From Streptomyces sp. V2I9 (GTDB lineage Bacteria; Actinomycetota; Actinomycetes; Streptomycetales; Streptomycetaceae): a stretch of DNA of 64,000 nt. The notes beneath the pieces were generated by a model. The model was not told the DNA's origin, made no database searches, and was given only the letters and a program-made list of their open reading frames with translations. Made by a program: the position numbers and the translations under genes. Below, one piece after another: positions 36,032 through 44,153 of the stretch (position 1 is the first letter of the stretch; each line of letters starts with the position of its first letter). The stretch covers positions 1,479,501 through 1,543,500 of the forward strand of contig NZ_JAUSZJ010000002.1 in NCBI RefSeq assembly GCF_030817475.1. Reading direction: 5' to 3'.

Positions 36032-37441
36032 ATGTTCCAGAACGCCGACGAAGTGCAGAAGTACGTAGCGGACAACGACGTCAAGTTCATCGATGTCCGG
36101 TTCTGCGACCTTCCCGGGGTGATGCAGCACTTCACCATCCCGGCAGCGACGTTCGACCCGGCCGAGGAACTGGCCTTCGACGGTTCGTCGATCCGCGGCT
36201 TCCAGGCCATCCACGAGTCGGACATGGCGCTGCGCGCGGACCTGTCCACGGCTCGGGTGGACCCCTTCCGCCGCGACAAGACCGTCAACATCAACTTCTT
36301 CATCCACGACCCGATCACGGGCGAGCAGTACAGCCGTGACCCGCGCAACATCGCCAAGAAGGCCGAGGCGTACCTCGCCTCGACCGGCATCGCGGACACC
36401 GCGTACTTCGGCCCGGAGGCGGAGTTCTACGTCTTCGACAACGTCCGCTTCCAGACGTCGGCGAACGAGAGCTTCTACCACATCGACTCCGAGGCCGGCG
36501 CCTGGAACACCGGGTCGGAGGAGAACAACCGCGGTTACAAGGTCCGCTACAAGGGCGGCTACTTCCCGACCCCGCCGGTGGACCACTTCGCCGACCTGCG
36601 TGCCGAGATCTCCCTGGAGCTGGACAAGAACGGCCTCCAGGTCGAGCGCCAGCACCACGAGGTCGGCACCGCCGGCCAGGCCGAGATCAACTACAAGTTC
36701 AACACGCTGCTCGCCGCGGCCGACGACCTGATGCTCTTCAAGTACATCGTGAAGAACGTCGCCTGGCGCAACGGCAAGACCGCGACCTTCATGCCGAAGC
36801 CGATCTTCGGCGACAACGGCTCGGGCATGCACGTGCACCAGTCGCTGTGGCAGGGCGGCTCGCCGCTCTTCTACGACGAGCAGGGTTACGCCGGCCTCTC
36901 GGACATGGCGCGCTACTACATCGGCGGCATCCTGAAGCACGCCCCGTCGCTGCTGGCCTTCACCAACCCGACGGTGAACTCCTACCACCGCCTGGTGCCC
37001 GGCTTCGAGGCCCCGGTCAACATGGTGTACTCGCAGCGGAACCGTTCCGCCGCGATGCGCATCCCGATCACCGGCTCGAACCCGAAGGCCAAGCGCGTCG
37101 AGTTCCGCGCCCCGGACCCGTCCTCGAACCCGTACCTCGCGTTCTCCGCGCTGCTGATGGCGGGCCTGGACGGCGTGAAGAACAAGATCGAGCCGGCCGA
37201 GCCGATCGACAAGGACCTCTACGAGCTGGCTCCCGAGGAGCACGCCAACGTCCAGCAGGTCCCGACCTCCCTCCCGGCCGTGCTCGACGCCCTGGAGGCG
37301 GACAACGAGTACCTCCAGGCGGGCGGCGTCTTCACGTCGGACCTGATCGAGACCTGGATCGACTACAAGCGCACGAACGAGATCGCCCCGATCCAGCTGC
37401 GCCCGCACCCGCACGAGTTCGAGCTGTACTTCGACCTCTAG
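36032..37441 (+). CDS. glnA: Glutamine synthetase type I
   Basis: Cytosolic dodecameric glutamine synthetase, 469 aa, making glutamine from glutamate, ammonia and ATP. It has the N-terminal beta-Grasp part ([18 protein letters not shown]), [18 protein letters not shown], metal ligands in [12 protein letters not shown] and [18 protein letters not shown], and NRSAAMRIP with the glutamate-binding Arg. The adenylylation tyrosine is in [10 protein letters not shown] (about residue 396), so it is a GSI-beta enzyme regulated by GlnE. The ATG at 36032 follows AGGAGG. GlnR boxes lie upstream and a hairpin terminator downstream. Order lipA-DUF4191-RDD-glnA is conserved in actinobacteria. Confidence 0.98.
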   Translation: MFQNADEVQKYVADNDVKFIDVRFCDLPGVMQHFTIPAATFDPAEELAFDGSSIRGFQAIHESDMALRADLSTARVDPFRRDKTVNINFFIHDPITGEQYSRDPRNIAKKAEAYLASTGIADTAYFGPEAEFYVFDNVRFQTSANESFYHIDSEAGAWNTGSEENNRGYKVRYKGGYFPTPPVDHFADLRAEISLELDKNGLQVERQHHEVGTAGQAEINYKFNTLLAAADDLMLFKYIVKNVAWRNGKTATFMPKPIFGDNGSGMHVHQSLWQGGSPLFYDEQGYAGLSDMARYYIGGILKHAPSLLAFTNPTVNSYHRLVPGFEAPVNMVYSQRNRSAAMRIPITGSNPKAKRVEFRAPDPSSNPYLAFSALLMAGLDGVKNKIEPAEPIDKDLYELAPEEHANVQQVPTSLPAVLDALEADNEYLQAGGVFTSDLIETWIDYKRTNEIAPIQLRPHPHEFELYFDL

Positions 37442-37471
37442 AACGACTTTCGGGCCGCCGCGCCCGAGGTG

Positions 37472-37512
37472 CCGAGGGCCGCCGTCTCCAGCTGGAAGAC
37501 GGCGGCCCTCGG
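37472..37512 (+). terminator. Hairpin terminator after glnA
   Basis: Perfect 16-bp inverted repeat (37472-37487 and 37497-37512) with a 9-base loop, starting 30 bases after the glnA stop. The accessory island begins just beyond it. Confidence 0.88.
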
Positions 37513-38135
37513 TCGTACGCTCAGCCGCTCTGCTACTCGCTCCAGCAGTCCTCCAGGCCAGTTCCGGCGAGCCTTCCCAAACTGCGTCTCCGGGTGGGCC
37601 CGCTCGCTTACCACGGACCAACCTCGATCGATCACGCCTGGCACTGGTCCCACCGCCCACGACAGCACCAAGCCCCATCTGCCACTGAGTCCGGCGGATC
37701 TGGGGGGTGCCCCATGCGTAGGAGAAGGCGACCCAGGCACGCGTGGTGGTGACCCCCTTTTTTGATGCGCAACCACTCGTGCGCGATCCCGCGGGCGATC
37801 TCCGATTCGTTCCCTTCGAACGCCTGGGGGCCAGGGCTTCTACCTGCTCTTCAGTGGTCTTCTACAGCGCTCCCCGGGAGCGGCCCTGTCCACCAAGTCC
37901 TCCGCGCACAACAGCGCAATCTGGGCACGGAGCAACCTGTGCCTGAGACCCGGTCTCTTCACGCGACGAGCTCAGCAGCAAACTGTGTCGCGATTGGAGA
38001 GCCTCCATACGTAACCGACAGACGCATTGCACCAATTCAGGACACGAAAAGAGATCAAGCTTCATCTTTCTATCACATGTGATCATTCTCGATCGCAGGT
38101 AAGGCGCTGCCTCAACGTCGCTCTATGATCACAAA
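37513..38135. other. Non-coding or decayed DNA between glnA and the ParB-like gene
   Basis: 623 bases without a convincing gene. The first 250 bases are still GC-rich and open on the minus strand up to about 37776, but the translation is Pro/Arg-rich, unlike any family I know, and may be a remnant. The last 150 bases are AT-rich and contain the palindrome at 38072-38083 and presumably the promoter of the ParB-like gene. Confidence 0.5.
38072..38083. promoter_or_regulatory. Palindrome ATCACATGTGAT, candidate operator
   Basis: 12-bp perfect palindrome in AT-rich DNA, 52 bases before the ParB-like ORF. A related TGATCAC half-site lies near 38127. It could be an operator or a ParB-like binding site; no factor is known. 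Confidence 0.4.
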
Positions 38136-39041
38136 ATGACGATCACCATGGCACATCCAGAAGAGCCCAAAGAGCCCTGCGGACCCCATGACCCACCCAC
38201 GGGAGTAACTTCACAGATTAGCTGGGTGACCCCCGAGATTGCTTCAAGCTTCCTTTCTCGGGATTCTTTGAACCGGCGCCTCAATACCGAGCGGGTAGCC
38301 GCCTTGGCGGACGCCATTCGCCGTAAAGAATGGAGACTGACCCACCAGGGAATCGCCTTCGACGAGACCGGCAGTCTCCTTGATGGCCAACACCGACTCC
38401 ATGCGATCGTCGAGGCCGGAATCCCCGTGCAGATGTACGTGTTCCACGGGTTCCCAAGAGAGATCTTCCCGGTTCTTGACACAGGAAAGCCCCGAAGCGG
38501 GGCAGATACACTGTTGTCCACCGGAGCAAAGCATCGCCCCCTCCTTTCTTCCACCATCCGTCATGTAACTCTTTTCAACACTATGCCCAACGAACCATGG
38601 CGGGGCTCTCGGGCTCACGTATCAAATGACCGAATTCTGTCTGCGTACAATGCGGACAGGGACAGGTACACGGAGGCAGTAGTCGTTAGCAGAGAGCTTT
38701 CCGCTCATCTGTTCGCCAGCCCGACTGCGGTAGCAGCAAGCTATTTCGTCACTACCTATGCGGCGCCTGCCGCAAACCTGGATGACTGGGTCTCAGGCCT
38801 TAAATCAGGTGCGAGCCTGGAGGAGGGGGACGCAAGGCTCGCACTGCGAGAGGTGCCGAGGGAGACGCAGAAGCGGGGTCCCAGGCGCAGGATGACCATG
38901 CAGGACCAGATGGCGATCTACATCAAAGCATGGAATGCATGGGTCGAACCCCAAAGGGCAGGAGAACTGCACCTGCGACGCCTGAGGAAAGGCGAGAAGA
39001 TGCCGATTCCAGTCCAGGTGAAATTCCGTGAGACCAACTGA
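38136..39041 (+). CDS. ParB-superfamily (DGQHRL) protein of mobile-element type
   Basis: 301-aa soluble protein. The region at about residues 45-125 reads LNRRLNTERVAALADAIRRKEWRLTHQGIAFDETGSLLDGQHRLHAIVEAG, the ParB/Srx-like core whose DGQHR motif binds nucleotide in ParB CTPases. The following VLDTGKPRSGADTLLSTG is typical of the shorter ParB-like proteins of phages and integrative elements. There is no obvious helix-turn-helix of chromosomal ParB. Codon use is AT-richer than the chromosome. No clear ribosome site precedes ATG 38136. It faces the TIR gene tail to tail with only 6 bases between. Role unknown: partition, transcription control or part of a defence module. Confidence 0.75.
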   Translation: MTITMAHPEEPKEPCGPHDPPTGVTSQISWVTPEIASSFLSRDSLNRRLNTERVAALADAIRRKEWRLTHQGIAFDETGSLLDGQHRLHAIVEAGIPVQMYVFHGFPREIFPVLDTGKPRSGADTLLSTGAKHRPLLSSTIRHVTLFNTMPNEPWRGSRAHVSNDRILSAYNADRDRYTEAVVVSRELSAHLFASPTAVAASYFVTTYAAPAANLDDWVSGLKSGASLEEGDARLALREVPRETQKRGPRRRMTMQDQMAIYIKAWNAWVEPQRAGELHLRRLRKGEKMPIPVQVKFRETN

Positions 39042-39047
39042 GCAGGG

Positions 39048-39923
39048 TCAAGGCAGATCGCTGCTGCGAAGAACCCACCGTTCGGTCTCACCGAGCACGA
39101 CCACCTCCCTGCCGAGAGACCTTGCGAGCCGATCGACGAAGTCGTGAGATATGGATTGCGATGCCCTCTCTGATCTTTGCACTATGATCAGCACCCGGTC
39201 TTCCTCCCAGGTGGAGCGAACAGCTTCCCAGCCGATCTTAGCGAATGAGGACGCAATGAACTTTTCTTCGCTAATTCGGCGAATCTCCTGGGGCGGCCTT
39301 CTGGGCATCTCTCTCCCCAGGAGCGCGTTCCGTTCGAGATCTGCCAGACGCTGATCAAACTGCCTCGAGAGGAGGAGAATTTCCTCCGTCATGTCAGCCC
39401 CTGATCGTTTGACTGCAGCTGGGGGATCAACCCCCAACGAAATGTCCTTGATGCCCCTCATCTTGCTCTCGAATTCGGGCCAACTGCGCTGAAATGATCG
39501 ATTCAACCTTTCCTGAGGAAGAGCCAACTCGCCAGAGGCGCTATTAATATCGGAAAGCAACTTCTGCACATCTGCCCTGTCATCCCCCACGACAGCCTGA
39601 AACTGACTGATCGGACTGACGAGGTCCGTGGTTCTCATGCCAATAAGGAAAGGGACAACAAATCCGTTATCGACCTGCTTGGCAAGCGCCCCGGCCTCAA
39701 AATGTATCCAGTTCGATGATTGATTCTCAGGCGTTGCACAGATGATCCCAAAATTCGCTTCGGCCAGCTCGTCAGTAATCTCCCGAACACCTCTCCTACC
39801 TGCGGAGATATCCAGGCTAGAAAGCCACGGACTGACGTACTGAAGCACATCCGGCAACCACGTCCACAGGGCTTCAGCCGTCTTCTTCGAACGCTCTCCG
39901 GACCAGCTCAGGAAAACTTTCAC
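39048..39923 (-). CDS. TIR-domain protein, putative NADase effector
   Basis: 291-aa protein. The N-terminal TIR domain (about residues 1-135) starts VKVFLSWSGERSKKTAEALW, has SLDISAGRRGVREI, and carries the WxxxE-like segment SSNWIHFEAGALA, whose Glu 76 aligns with the catalytic glutamate of NAD-cleaving TIR domains. A C-terminal domain of about 150 residues with charged helices and a beta-rich end (VLIIVQRSE, EVVVLGETERWVL) is not recognised and might sense a ligand. GTG at 39923 is preferred over the GTG at 39935 because GGAGG sits 5 bases before it. The membrane-protein gene lies 74 bases upstream on the same strand. Bacterial TIR proteins commonly cause abortive infection; that role is inferred. 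Confidence 0.78.
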   Translation of the reverse strand: MKVFLSWSGERSKKTAEALWTWLPDVLQYVSPWLSSLDISAGRRGVREITDELAEANFGIICATPENQSSNWIHFEAGALAKQVDNGFVVPFLIGMRTTDLVSPISQFQAVVGDDRADVQKLLSDINSASGELALPQERLNRSFQRSWPEFESKMRGIKDISLGVDPPAAVKRSGADMTEEILLLSRQFDQRLADLERNALLGREMPRRPPQEIRRISEEKFIASSFAKIGWEAVRSTWEEDRVLIIVQRSERASQSISHDFVDRLARSLGREVVVLGETERWVLRSSDLP

Positions 39924-39997
39924 AGCACCCTCCACCCATTTCCGGTGCCAGTCGATCGAACGACCCTGACTTGCCGGATCACGATCATCAGGAACTC

Positions 39998-40660
39998 CTA
40001 CCGTGCCGCCCTTAGCAGGTCCGCCTGTTCCGCCTTGAGCGATCCGTAAGACTCACGAACATAGGACAAGAACCTGCTACCTGGATGGCGAATCAGCGTA
40101 GATTTCCTAGGCCCAGCCACATCCCAGTTCGCCAATAGAGCATCATAGGTCGCAGCATGAGAGCAGAACTCCAGGACCACGGGTGGCATCTCTCCTCCAA
40201 TGATCAGATCGCCCCGCGCGGTAATGACCTCTCGCATCTTCTGGGCAGTCGGAGCGAAAACTGACTCCACCCACATACGCCACTGCGCTTCCGCTAGATC
40301 CGTGAGAGGCACACCGACCAACCCAACATCGGCAGGCATGTAGCAACTTCGGTATTCAATCCACGCTTTCTCATTCGTTTCAGTAAGAACTAGAAGCGGA
40401 CCGTAGAGGTCTTTGAGTTGGCTGCTCACCCGATTGAATCGCGCTTCCCTCAAAGATCTACGCGTCTCTCCTCGATGATTGAGCCAGTAGGCCATGACAG
40501 CAATCAACATGCTGGCACAGGCCGTTACCATTGCCGCGACCATCAAAATCTCCAGGTGCCACTTCGTATGGCATTGAAGCATGACATAGAAGAGTTCCTC
40601 TAGCCCCTGAGGGCGCCACTCTCCCAAGACTCGAACAAAATAACCGACAGCATATAACAT
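39998..40660 (-). CDS. Membrane-anchored helical protein upstream of TIR gene
   Basis: 220-aa protein with a short hydrophobic N-terminus and one clear membrane helix (about residues 36-59, ILMVAAMVTACASMLIAVMAYWL), followed by a long charged cytoplasmic helical domain (LREARFNRVSSQLKDLYGPLLVLTETNEKAWIEYR). Short proteins with one anchor and a helical domain containing QLKDLYGPL occur in many bacteria without known function. The ATG at 40660 has AAAAGG upstream; TTG 40714 and ATG 40582 are alternatives. It precedes the TIR gene by 74 bases on the same strand, so they probably form an operon: a membrane partner and an effector. Composition is AT-rich like the TIR gene. Confidence 0.68.
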   Translation of the reverse strand: MLYAVGYFVRVLGEWRPQGLEELFYVMLQCHTKWHLEILMVAAMVTACASMLIAVMAYWLNHRGETRRSLREARFNRVSSQLKDLYGPLLVLTETNEKAWIEYRSCYMPADVGLVGVPLTDLAEAQWRMWVESVFAPTAQKMREVITARGDLIIGGEMPPVVLEFCSHAATYDALLANWDVAGPRKSTLIRHPGSRFLSYVRESYGSLKAEQADLLRAAR

Positions 40661-40752
40661 GATGAGCCTTTTGTGTAATTGCAGAGGCTGGCCCACCCCT
40701 GGGGCTGTGTCCAATGTGGGGCTGACTCGTCAGGCTCGGCATTGGGCAAGGT

Positions 40753-41181
40753 ATGCGGATTTGGATTGTTCCGGATGAATGTGGGAGATCGCGGAGCGGC
40801 TGTCTCGCCGTCGAAGGTGTGGCCGCAGGACGGTGAGACGCAGAGCATGTCTGATGAGACGCTGCCAGCCGCAATCGTTTACGTCCTGGTCAGTGGATGT
40901 GCCTGGCGGGCGCTGCCACCGTGCTTCGGGGTATCGAAGTCGACGGCCCCCGTAGGTTTCTGATCTGGTCGAAAGCCCGTGTCCGGGGCCGCTCGACCCC
41001 TACTGCACGGTGCTCGACTCTGCGCATCTGCGGCCTAAAAAGAGGGCGCGAACTCACAGGTCCGATCCCTGTGGACCGATGCAAGCCGGGTTCCAGGATG
41101 CACGTCCTGTCGGACGCGGACGGGCTGCCCCTCCTGGTCGGCCTCTCTGCGGTGAACACCCACGACAGCCTCGCGCATTTA
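40753..41181 (+). pseudogene. IS5-family transposase remnant, frameshifted and truncated
   Basis: The pieces of a typical IS5-type transposase can be followed through three frames: MRIWIVPDE at the start, then PSKVWPQDG and AAIVYVLVSGCAWRALPPCFGV with the conserved N-terminal domain, then RRFLIWSKARV and finally PIPVDRCKPGSRMHVLSDADGLPLLVGLSAVNTHDSLA, which is the beginning of the DDE catalytic region. Several one-base changes break it, and its 3' part is missing where the next element inserted at 41182. It is a fossil of an earlier insertion. Confidence 0.85.
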
Positions 41182-42071
41182 TAGCGGCTAACACAATGAG
41201 CTGATCTGTCGGTGGGTGATGCAGCAGCAGGCGAGCTTGAGGAAGGCCTCGTGTATGTCTGCTCGTCGTTCCCAGCGGATGCGGAGGCGTTTGAAGCCGT
41301 GGAGCCAGGCGAAACTGCGCTCGACTACCCAGCGGTAGCTTCCCAGCCCGGTGCCGTGGAGGGTGCCGCGGCGGGCGATGGCCGGCACGATGCGGCGTTG
41401 TCGGACCTGGTCGCGGTAGATGTCGTGGTCGTATCCGCGGTCGGCGAAGAGTGAGTCCGGCTTGCGTCGCGGGTGTCCGATCCTGCCTCTGATGGGTGGG
41501 ATGGCGTCGATGAGGGGCATGAGCTGGGTGACGTCGTTGCGGTTGCCGCCCGTGAGGATTACGGCGAGCGGTGTGCCGTGTCCGTCGGTGATCAGGTGGT
41601 GTTTCGATCCGGTTCGGCCACGATCGACCGGACTCGGTCCCGTCTGGCTCCCCCTTTTATGGCGCGCACGTGGCTGGAGTCGACCACTGCACGCGACCAG
41701 TCGAGGCGGGCCGCCGCGTTGAGCTCGGCCAGCAGCACTTCGTGCAGCTGCTGCCAGACGCCGACCTCGTTCCAGTCCCGTAGTCGCCGCCAGCAGGTCA
41801 TGCCCGAGCCGAAGCCCAACTCCTGCGGCAGGAACTCCCATTGGATGCCGGTGTGCAGCACGAAGAGGATGCCGCACAACACCTGCCGATCCGGCAGCGG
41901 CCTCCGTCCCGGGTGCCGAAACCGGCGTTCCTTGCGCGGCAGCAGCGGCTCTATCCGCTCCCACAGGTCATCCGACACGATCCACGGCGAAGTCCCCATG
42001 CCCGAACAACGCCCAACTCCTGACGCGGACACGGCCACCACGGCCTATGCACCTCATTGTGTTAGCCGTTG
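41182..42071 (-). mobile_element. Intact IS5-type insertion sequence (about 890 bp)
   Basis: Terminal inverted repeats of 19 bp with two mismatches: left TAGCGGCTAACACAATGAG (41182-41200) and right 42053-42071 in inverted form; the inner 16 bp (CGGCTAACACAATGAG) are perfect. TTA flanks both ends (41179-41181 and 42072-42074) as a 3-bp target duplication, as expected for the IS5 family. It carries one transposase split over two frames and is inserted into the older transposase remnant, so it arrived later. Confidence 0.85.
41188..41999 (-). CDS. IS5-family transposase, made by programmed -1 frameshift
   Basis: The first frame (41999 to about 41650) encodes MGTSPWIVSDDLWERIEPLLP, the N-terminal DUF4096 domain and the first catalytic aspartate in RAVVDSSHVRAIKGG. 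The second frame (to 41188) encodes GSQTGPSPVDRGRTGSKHHL, the DDE second Asp in SLFADRGYDHD, and the C-terminal RWVVERSFAWLHGFKRLRIRWERR with the catalytic Glu. The junction is at the slippery run AAAAGGGGG (minus-strand sequence of 41650-41658), where a -1 slip restores the family sequence AIKGGSQTGPSPVDR. With this slip the enzyme is complete and probably active. ATG at 41999 is used as start. Confidence 0.85.
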
Positions 42072-42107
42072 TTAAAGCACGCATCTACTCGCCCTCACTG
42101 AGCTTCT

Positions 42108-42868
42108 TCAGCGTTGCTGCTCCAGTGTGAGGATGGCCTTGGCGATTGACGTCATGCGGTTGGGGCTGCATCGGGACCTGCGGAAGATCCGCCAGGACTT
42201 CAACCTCGCGACGCCGCGTTCGACGGGCGCTCGTGCTGCGGCCAGTGCTTGATTGAGGGTCTTTTCGGTGGGGGTGAGTTCCTGCAGGGGCCGGCGTTTG
42301 ATGCCGGTGGTCAGCCACGGGCCGGCGCCCTGGTAGGCGAGATCGGCCAGGATGGGAACGCCCTGGCGCTCGCAGATCCGGATGATCCGGTGGGTGCGGG
42401 CCGCGGTCAGGTCATGGGCGCGGTCCGGCAGGGCGGGCGAGAGCCACAGCAGCCGGCCGCCGGGGTCGGTGACGACCTGCACGTTCACACCATGGCCACA
42501 CCATGGCGCCGGTGTTTGTGGGAGTGGTCGGCCCGGCCGTCGCCGACCCGGTCGCACTCGGCGAGGGTACCGTCGAGCAGGACGAAGTCGGGTTCGTGCT
42601 CGCGCAGCGTCTTCAGCAGGCCCGGTGCACGGGCGGCGAGCAGGTCGACGACCGCGCTGGTGTATGCGTGGGCGGTGGACTCGCTGATCCCGAACCCGGC
42701 GGCGATCTTCGCGAGAGTGGTGTGTTCGCGCAGGTACACCAGTGCCACCATCGCGCGCTGGGACGGACGGAGCTTGCAGCGCCGGTCGCCCTCACGGGTG
42801 ACGATCAGCATGGTGACCCACTCCACGAGTGCATGCGGCAGGTCAAGTGCGGCAGGATGGACGACCAA
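42108..42868 (-). pseudogene. DDE_Tnp_4 (HARBI1-like) transposase, frameshifted by an 11-bp duplication
   Basis: The 5' part (42868 to 42487) has an N-terminal helix-turn-helix ([38 protein letters not shown]) and the first catalytic region [14 protein letters not shown]. The 3' part, in another frame (to 42108), has NVQVVTDPGGRLLWLSPALPD, the second acidic region PILADLAYQGAG, and RAPVERGVARLKSWRIF with the Glu. The frames part at a tandem 11-bp repeat, CACACCATGGC (42486-42496 and 42497-42507). Removing one copy restores [13 protein letters not shown], so the gene was inactivated by that duplication. Confidence 0.85.
42486..42507. repeat. 11-bp tandem duplication inside transposase
   Basis: Two adjacent copies of CACACCATGGC. 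Their length is not a multiple of three, and the reading frame of the HARBI1-like transposase changes exactly here. Confidence 0.85.
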
Positions 42869-43015
42869 CGAGGCCCCCGAGCAACGTGATGGAGACGTCA
42901 GACATCTCGATCAACAGCCCGGGGGCCTCGCTCGTTGCACTTCACGTCCCATCACCCGATCGGGGACCAACTCGAAGAGGCTCACTGACACGGCTGCCCG
43001 ATTATGGTCTCCTCC

Positions 43016-43582
43016 TCACCGCAGCGAAGGCCGCGCCCGTCCCGCCCAGTACTCGTCCGCCGTGATGCCCAGCAGCACCACGTCGTGGTACGTGCCCGCG
43101 AAGTACTCGTGCTGGCGCAGGCGACCCTCCTCGACGAAGCCGAGCTTGCGGTAGAGGGCCAGGGAGGCGTCGTTGAAGGCGTAGACCTCCACCTCGCATT
43201 TGTGGCTGCGCTGTTCGGCGAACATATAGGTGAGGACCAGTTCCGTGGCCTCCGCCGCGTAGCCCTGGCGACGGTGTTCGCGGGTGACCTCGACACCTGT
43301 GCGGGAGCGGCCGGCGCGGGCGTCCGTCTCGCCCACCGACACCGCGCCGACGAAGGCGTGCTCGAAGCGGGTCTCGATGACCAGTTGGTACGCGGACGGG
43401 TCCGGGGTGCGGCCCGCGCGTTCGGCGGCCCGGGCGCGGAAGCTCTCGTCCGAGCGCGGGGGGTCGACCACGGCGGCGTTCCGGGCGTCCACGGTGTGCA
43501 GGGCCAGGGCTCGGAAGCCCTCCCAGTCCTGGGGCTCGATGCCTCGCAGGCGTACCCGCTCGCCGGTCCACAGATCGGTCAT
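43016..43582 (-). CDS. GNAT acetyltransferase, RimJ/RimL type
   Basis: 188-aa acetyltransferase. The N-terminal TGERVRLRGIEPQDWEGF is typical of RimL-like enzymes. The acetyl-CoA site is GVEVTREHRRQGYAAEATELVL (RRQGYA), followed by VEVYAFNDASLALYRKLGFVEEGRLRQHEYFAG, the hallmark end of this group. Such enzymes acetylate ribosomal proteins, amino acids or antibiotics; the acceptor is unknown. The ATG at 43582 lies 37 bases beyond the end of the phosphotransferase gene on the same strand, so it is the third gene of that operon. It directly borders the island. Confidence 0.9.
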   Translation of the reverse strand: MTDLWTGERVRLRGIEPQDWEGFRALALHTVDARNAAVVDPPRSDESFRARAAERAGRTPDPSAYQLVIETRFEHAFVGAVSVGETDARAGRSRTGVEVTREHRRQGYAAEATELVLTYMFAEQRSHKCEVEVYAFNDASLALYRKLGFVEEGRLRQHEYFAGTYHDVVLLGITADEYWAGRARPSLR

Positions 43583-43619
43583 CTCGCTCCAGCCGGGTCA
43601 GCAGGGGCAGGCCGGTGGG

Positions 43620-44153
43620 TCAGGTCACGCGGGCCGCGATCGTCCTCGCGCAGGCCAGGGACTCCGTGTGCGTGGTGTCCACCTCCAGGTCGTACACCAC
43701 GCCCCGGTGGACCGTCTCCGCCTGTGCGGCGGCCATGCCTCTCGGGCGGTCGCCGCGAGCGATCCCGCGCGCCTCGGCCACCTCGCTCTCGCAGCGGACG
43801 CCCACCCACAGCACGTCCAGGCCCGCGAGCGCCTGCCGCCACGGTTCCTGGGAGGACGGGCCGCCGAGGAACACGTCGTCGACGATCACCCTGGCGCCCG
43901 CCCGGACCATCGCGGCGACGCCCTCGCGCCAGGCCGCCTCCAGCCTCCGGAACTCCTCGCCGATGGTCACGCCACCGTCCTCAGCGAACGCGATGCCCTC
44001 GCCTGTCGTGCGCAGCGACGCGGGCAGCGCGTCGACGAAGGCGTCGATCGCGGCGGCGAGCCACGGGTCCGGCAGCTCCGCCTGGAGGCAGCGGACGATG
44101 CCGGACTTGCCGGAGCTGGAGCCGCCGTTCACTACGATCACCTGGGTCGTCAC
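43620..44153 (-). CDS. Chloramphenicol 3-O-phosphotransferase-like kinase
   Basis: 177-aa kinase that clearly resembles the chloramphenicol phosphotransferase of S. venezuelae, which inactivates the drug by phosphorylating its 3-hydroxyl. It has the P-loop [16 protein letters not shown] (residues 9-24), the catalytic Asp as residue 37 ([12 protein letters not shown]), [10 protein letters not shown], the [10 protein letters not shown] strand and the end [17 protein letters not shown]. The GTG at 44153 overlaps the upstream stop as GTGA, so it is coupled to the HGxxPAAW gene. The true substrate could be another small molecule, since no chloramphenicol biosynthesis genes are seen. Confidence 0.9.
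   Translation of the reverse strand: MTTQVIVVNGGSSSGKSGIVRCLQAELPDPWLAAAIDAFVDALPASLRTTGEGIAFAEDGGVTIGEEFRRLEAAWREGVAAMVRAGARVIVDDVFLGGPSSQEPWRQALAGLDVLWVGVRCESEVAEARGIARGDRPRGMAAAQAETVHRGVVYDLEVDTTHTESLACARTIAARVT

Larger units (their letters stand above)
42095..42988 (-). mobile_element. Second IS5-type element with broken transposase
   Basis: Imperfect terminal repeats TCACTGAGCTTCTTC (42095-42109) and, inverted, TCAGTGAGCCTCTTC (42974-42988) enclose an HARBI1-like transposase. No target duplication is evident. A GC-rich inverted repeat lies between the transposase start and the right end (about 42870-42930). The element lies 24 bases from the end of the intact IS. Confidence 0.65.
37513..43000. 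other. Accessory island of lower G+C behind glnA
   Basis: From just after the glnA terminator to about 43000 the base composition drops visibly (clearest at 37950-40750), codon use is no longer GC3-rich, and the genes are of accessory type: ParB-like protein, TIR protein, membrane protein, then IS5-type elements in layers. The flanking chromosome on both sides has ordinary Streptomyces composition. No integrase, tRNA or direct-repeat attachment site was recognised, so the mode of arrival is unknown; IS-mediated capture is one possibility. Confidence 0.72.

Noticed and set aside
37438..37776. Minus-strand ORF of 112 codons behind glnA
   Set aside because: It runs through the glnA terminator hairpin, has no ribosome site I trust and matches no family I know; possibly a remnant.
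42870..42935. GC-rich inverted repeat near the end of the third IS as a terminator
   Set aside because: Its arms are imperfect and separated by about 40 bases; more likely part of the IS end than a terminator.
37513..43000. Integrative element with attachment sites
   Set aside because: No integrase, tRNA or flanking direct repeats were found; the region is called an island on composition and content only.
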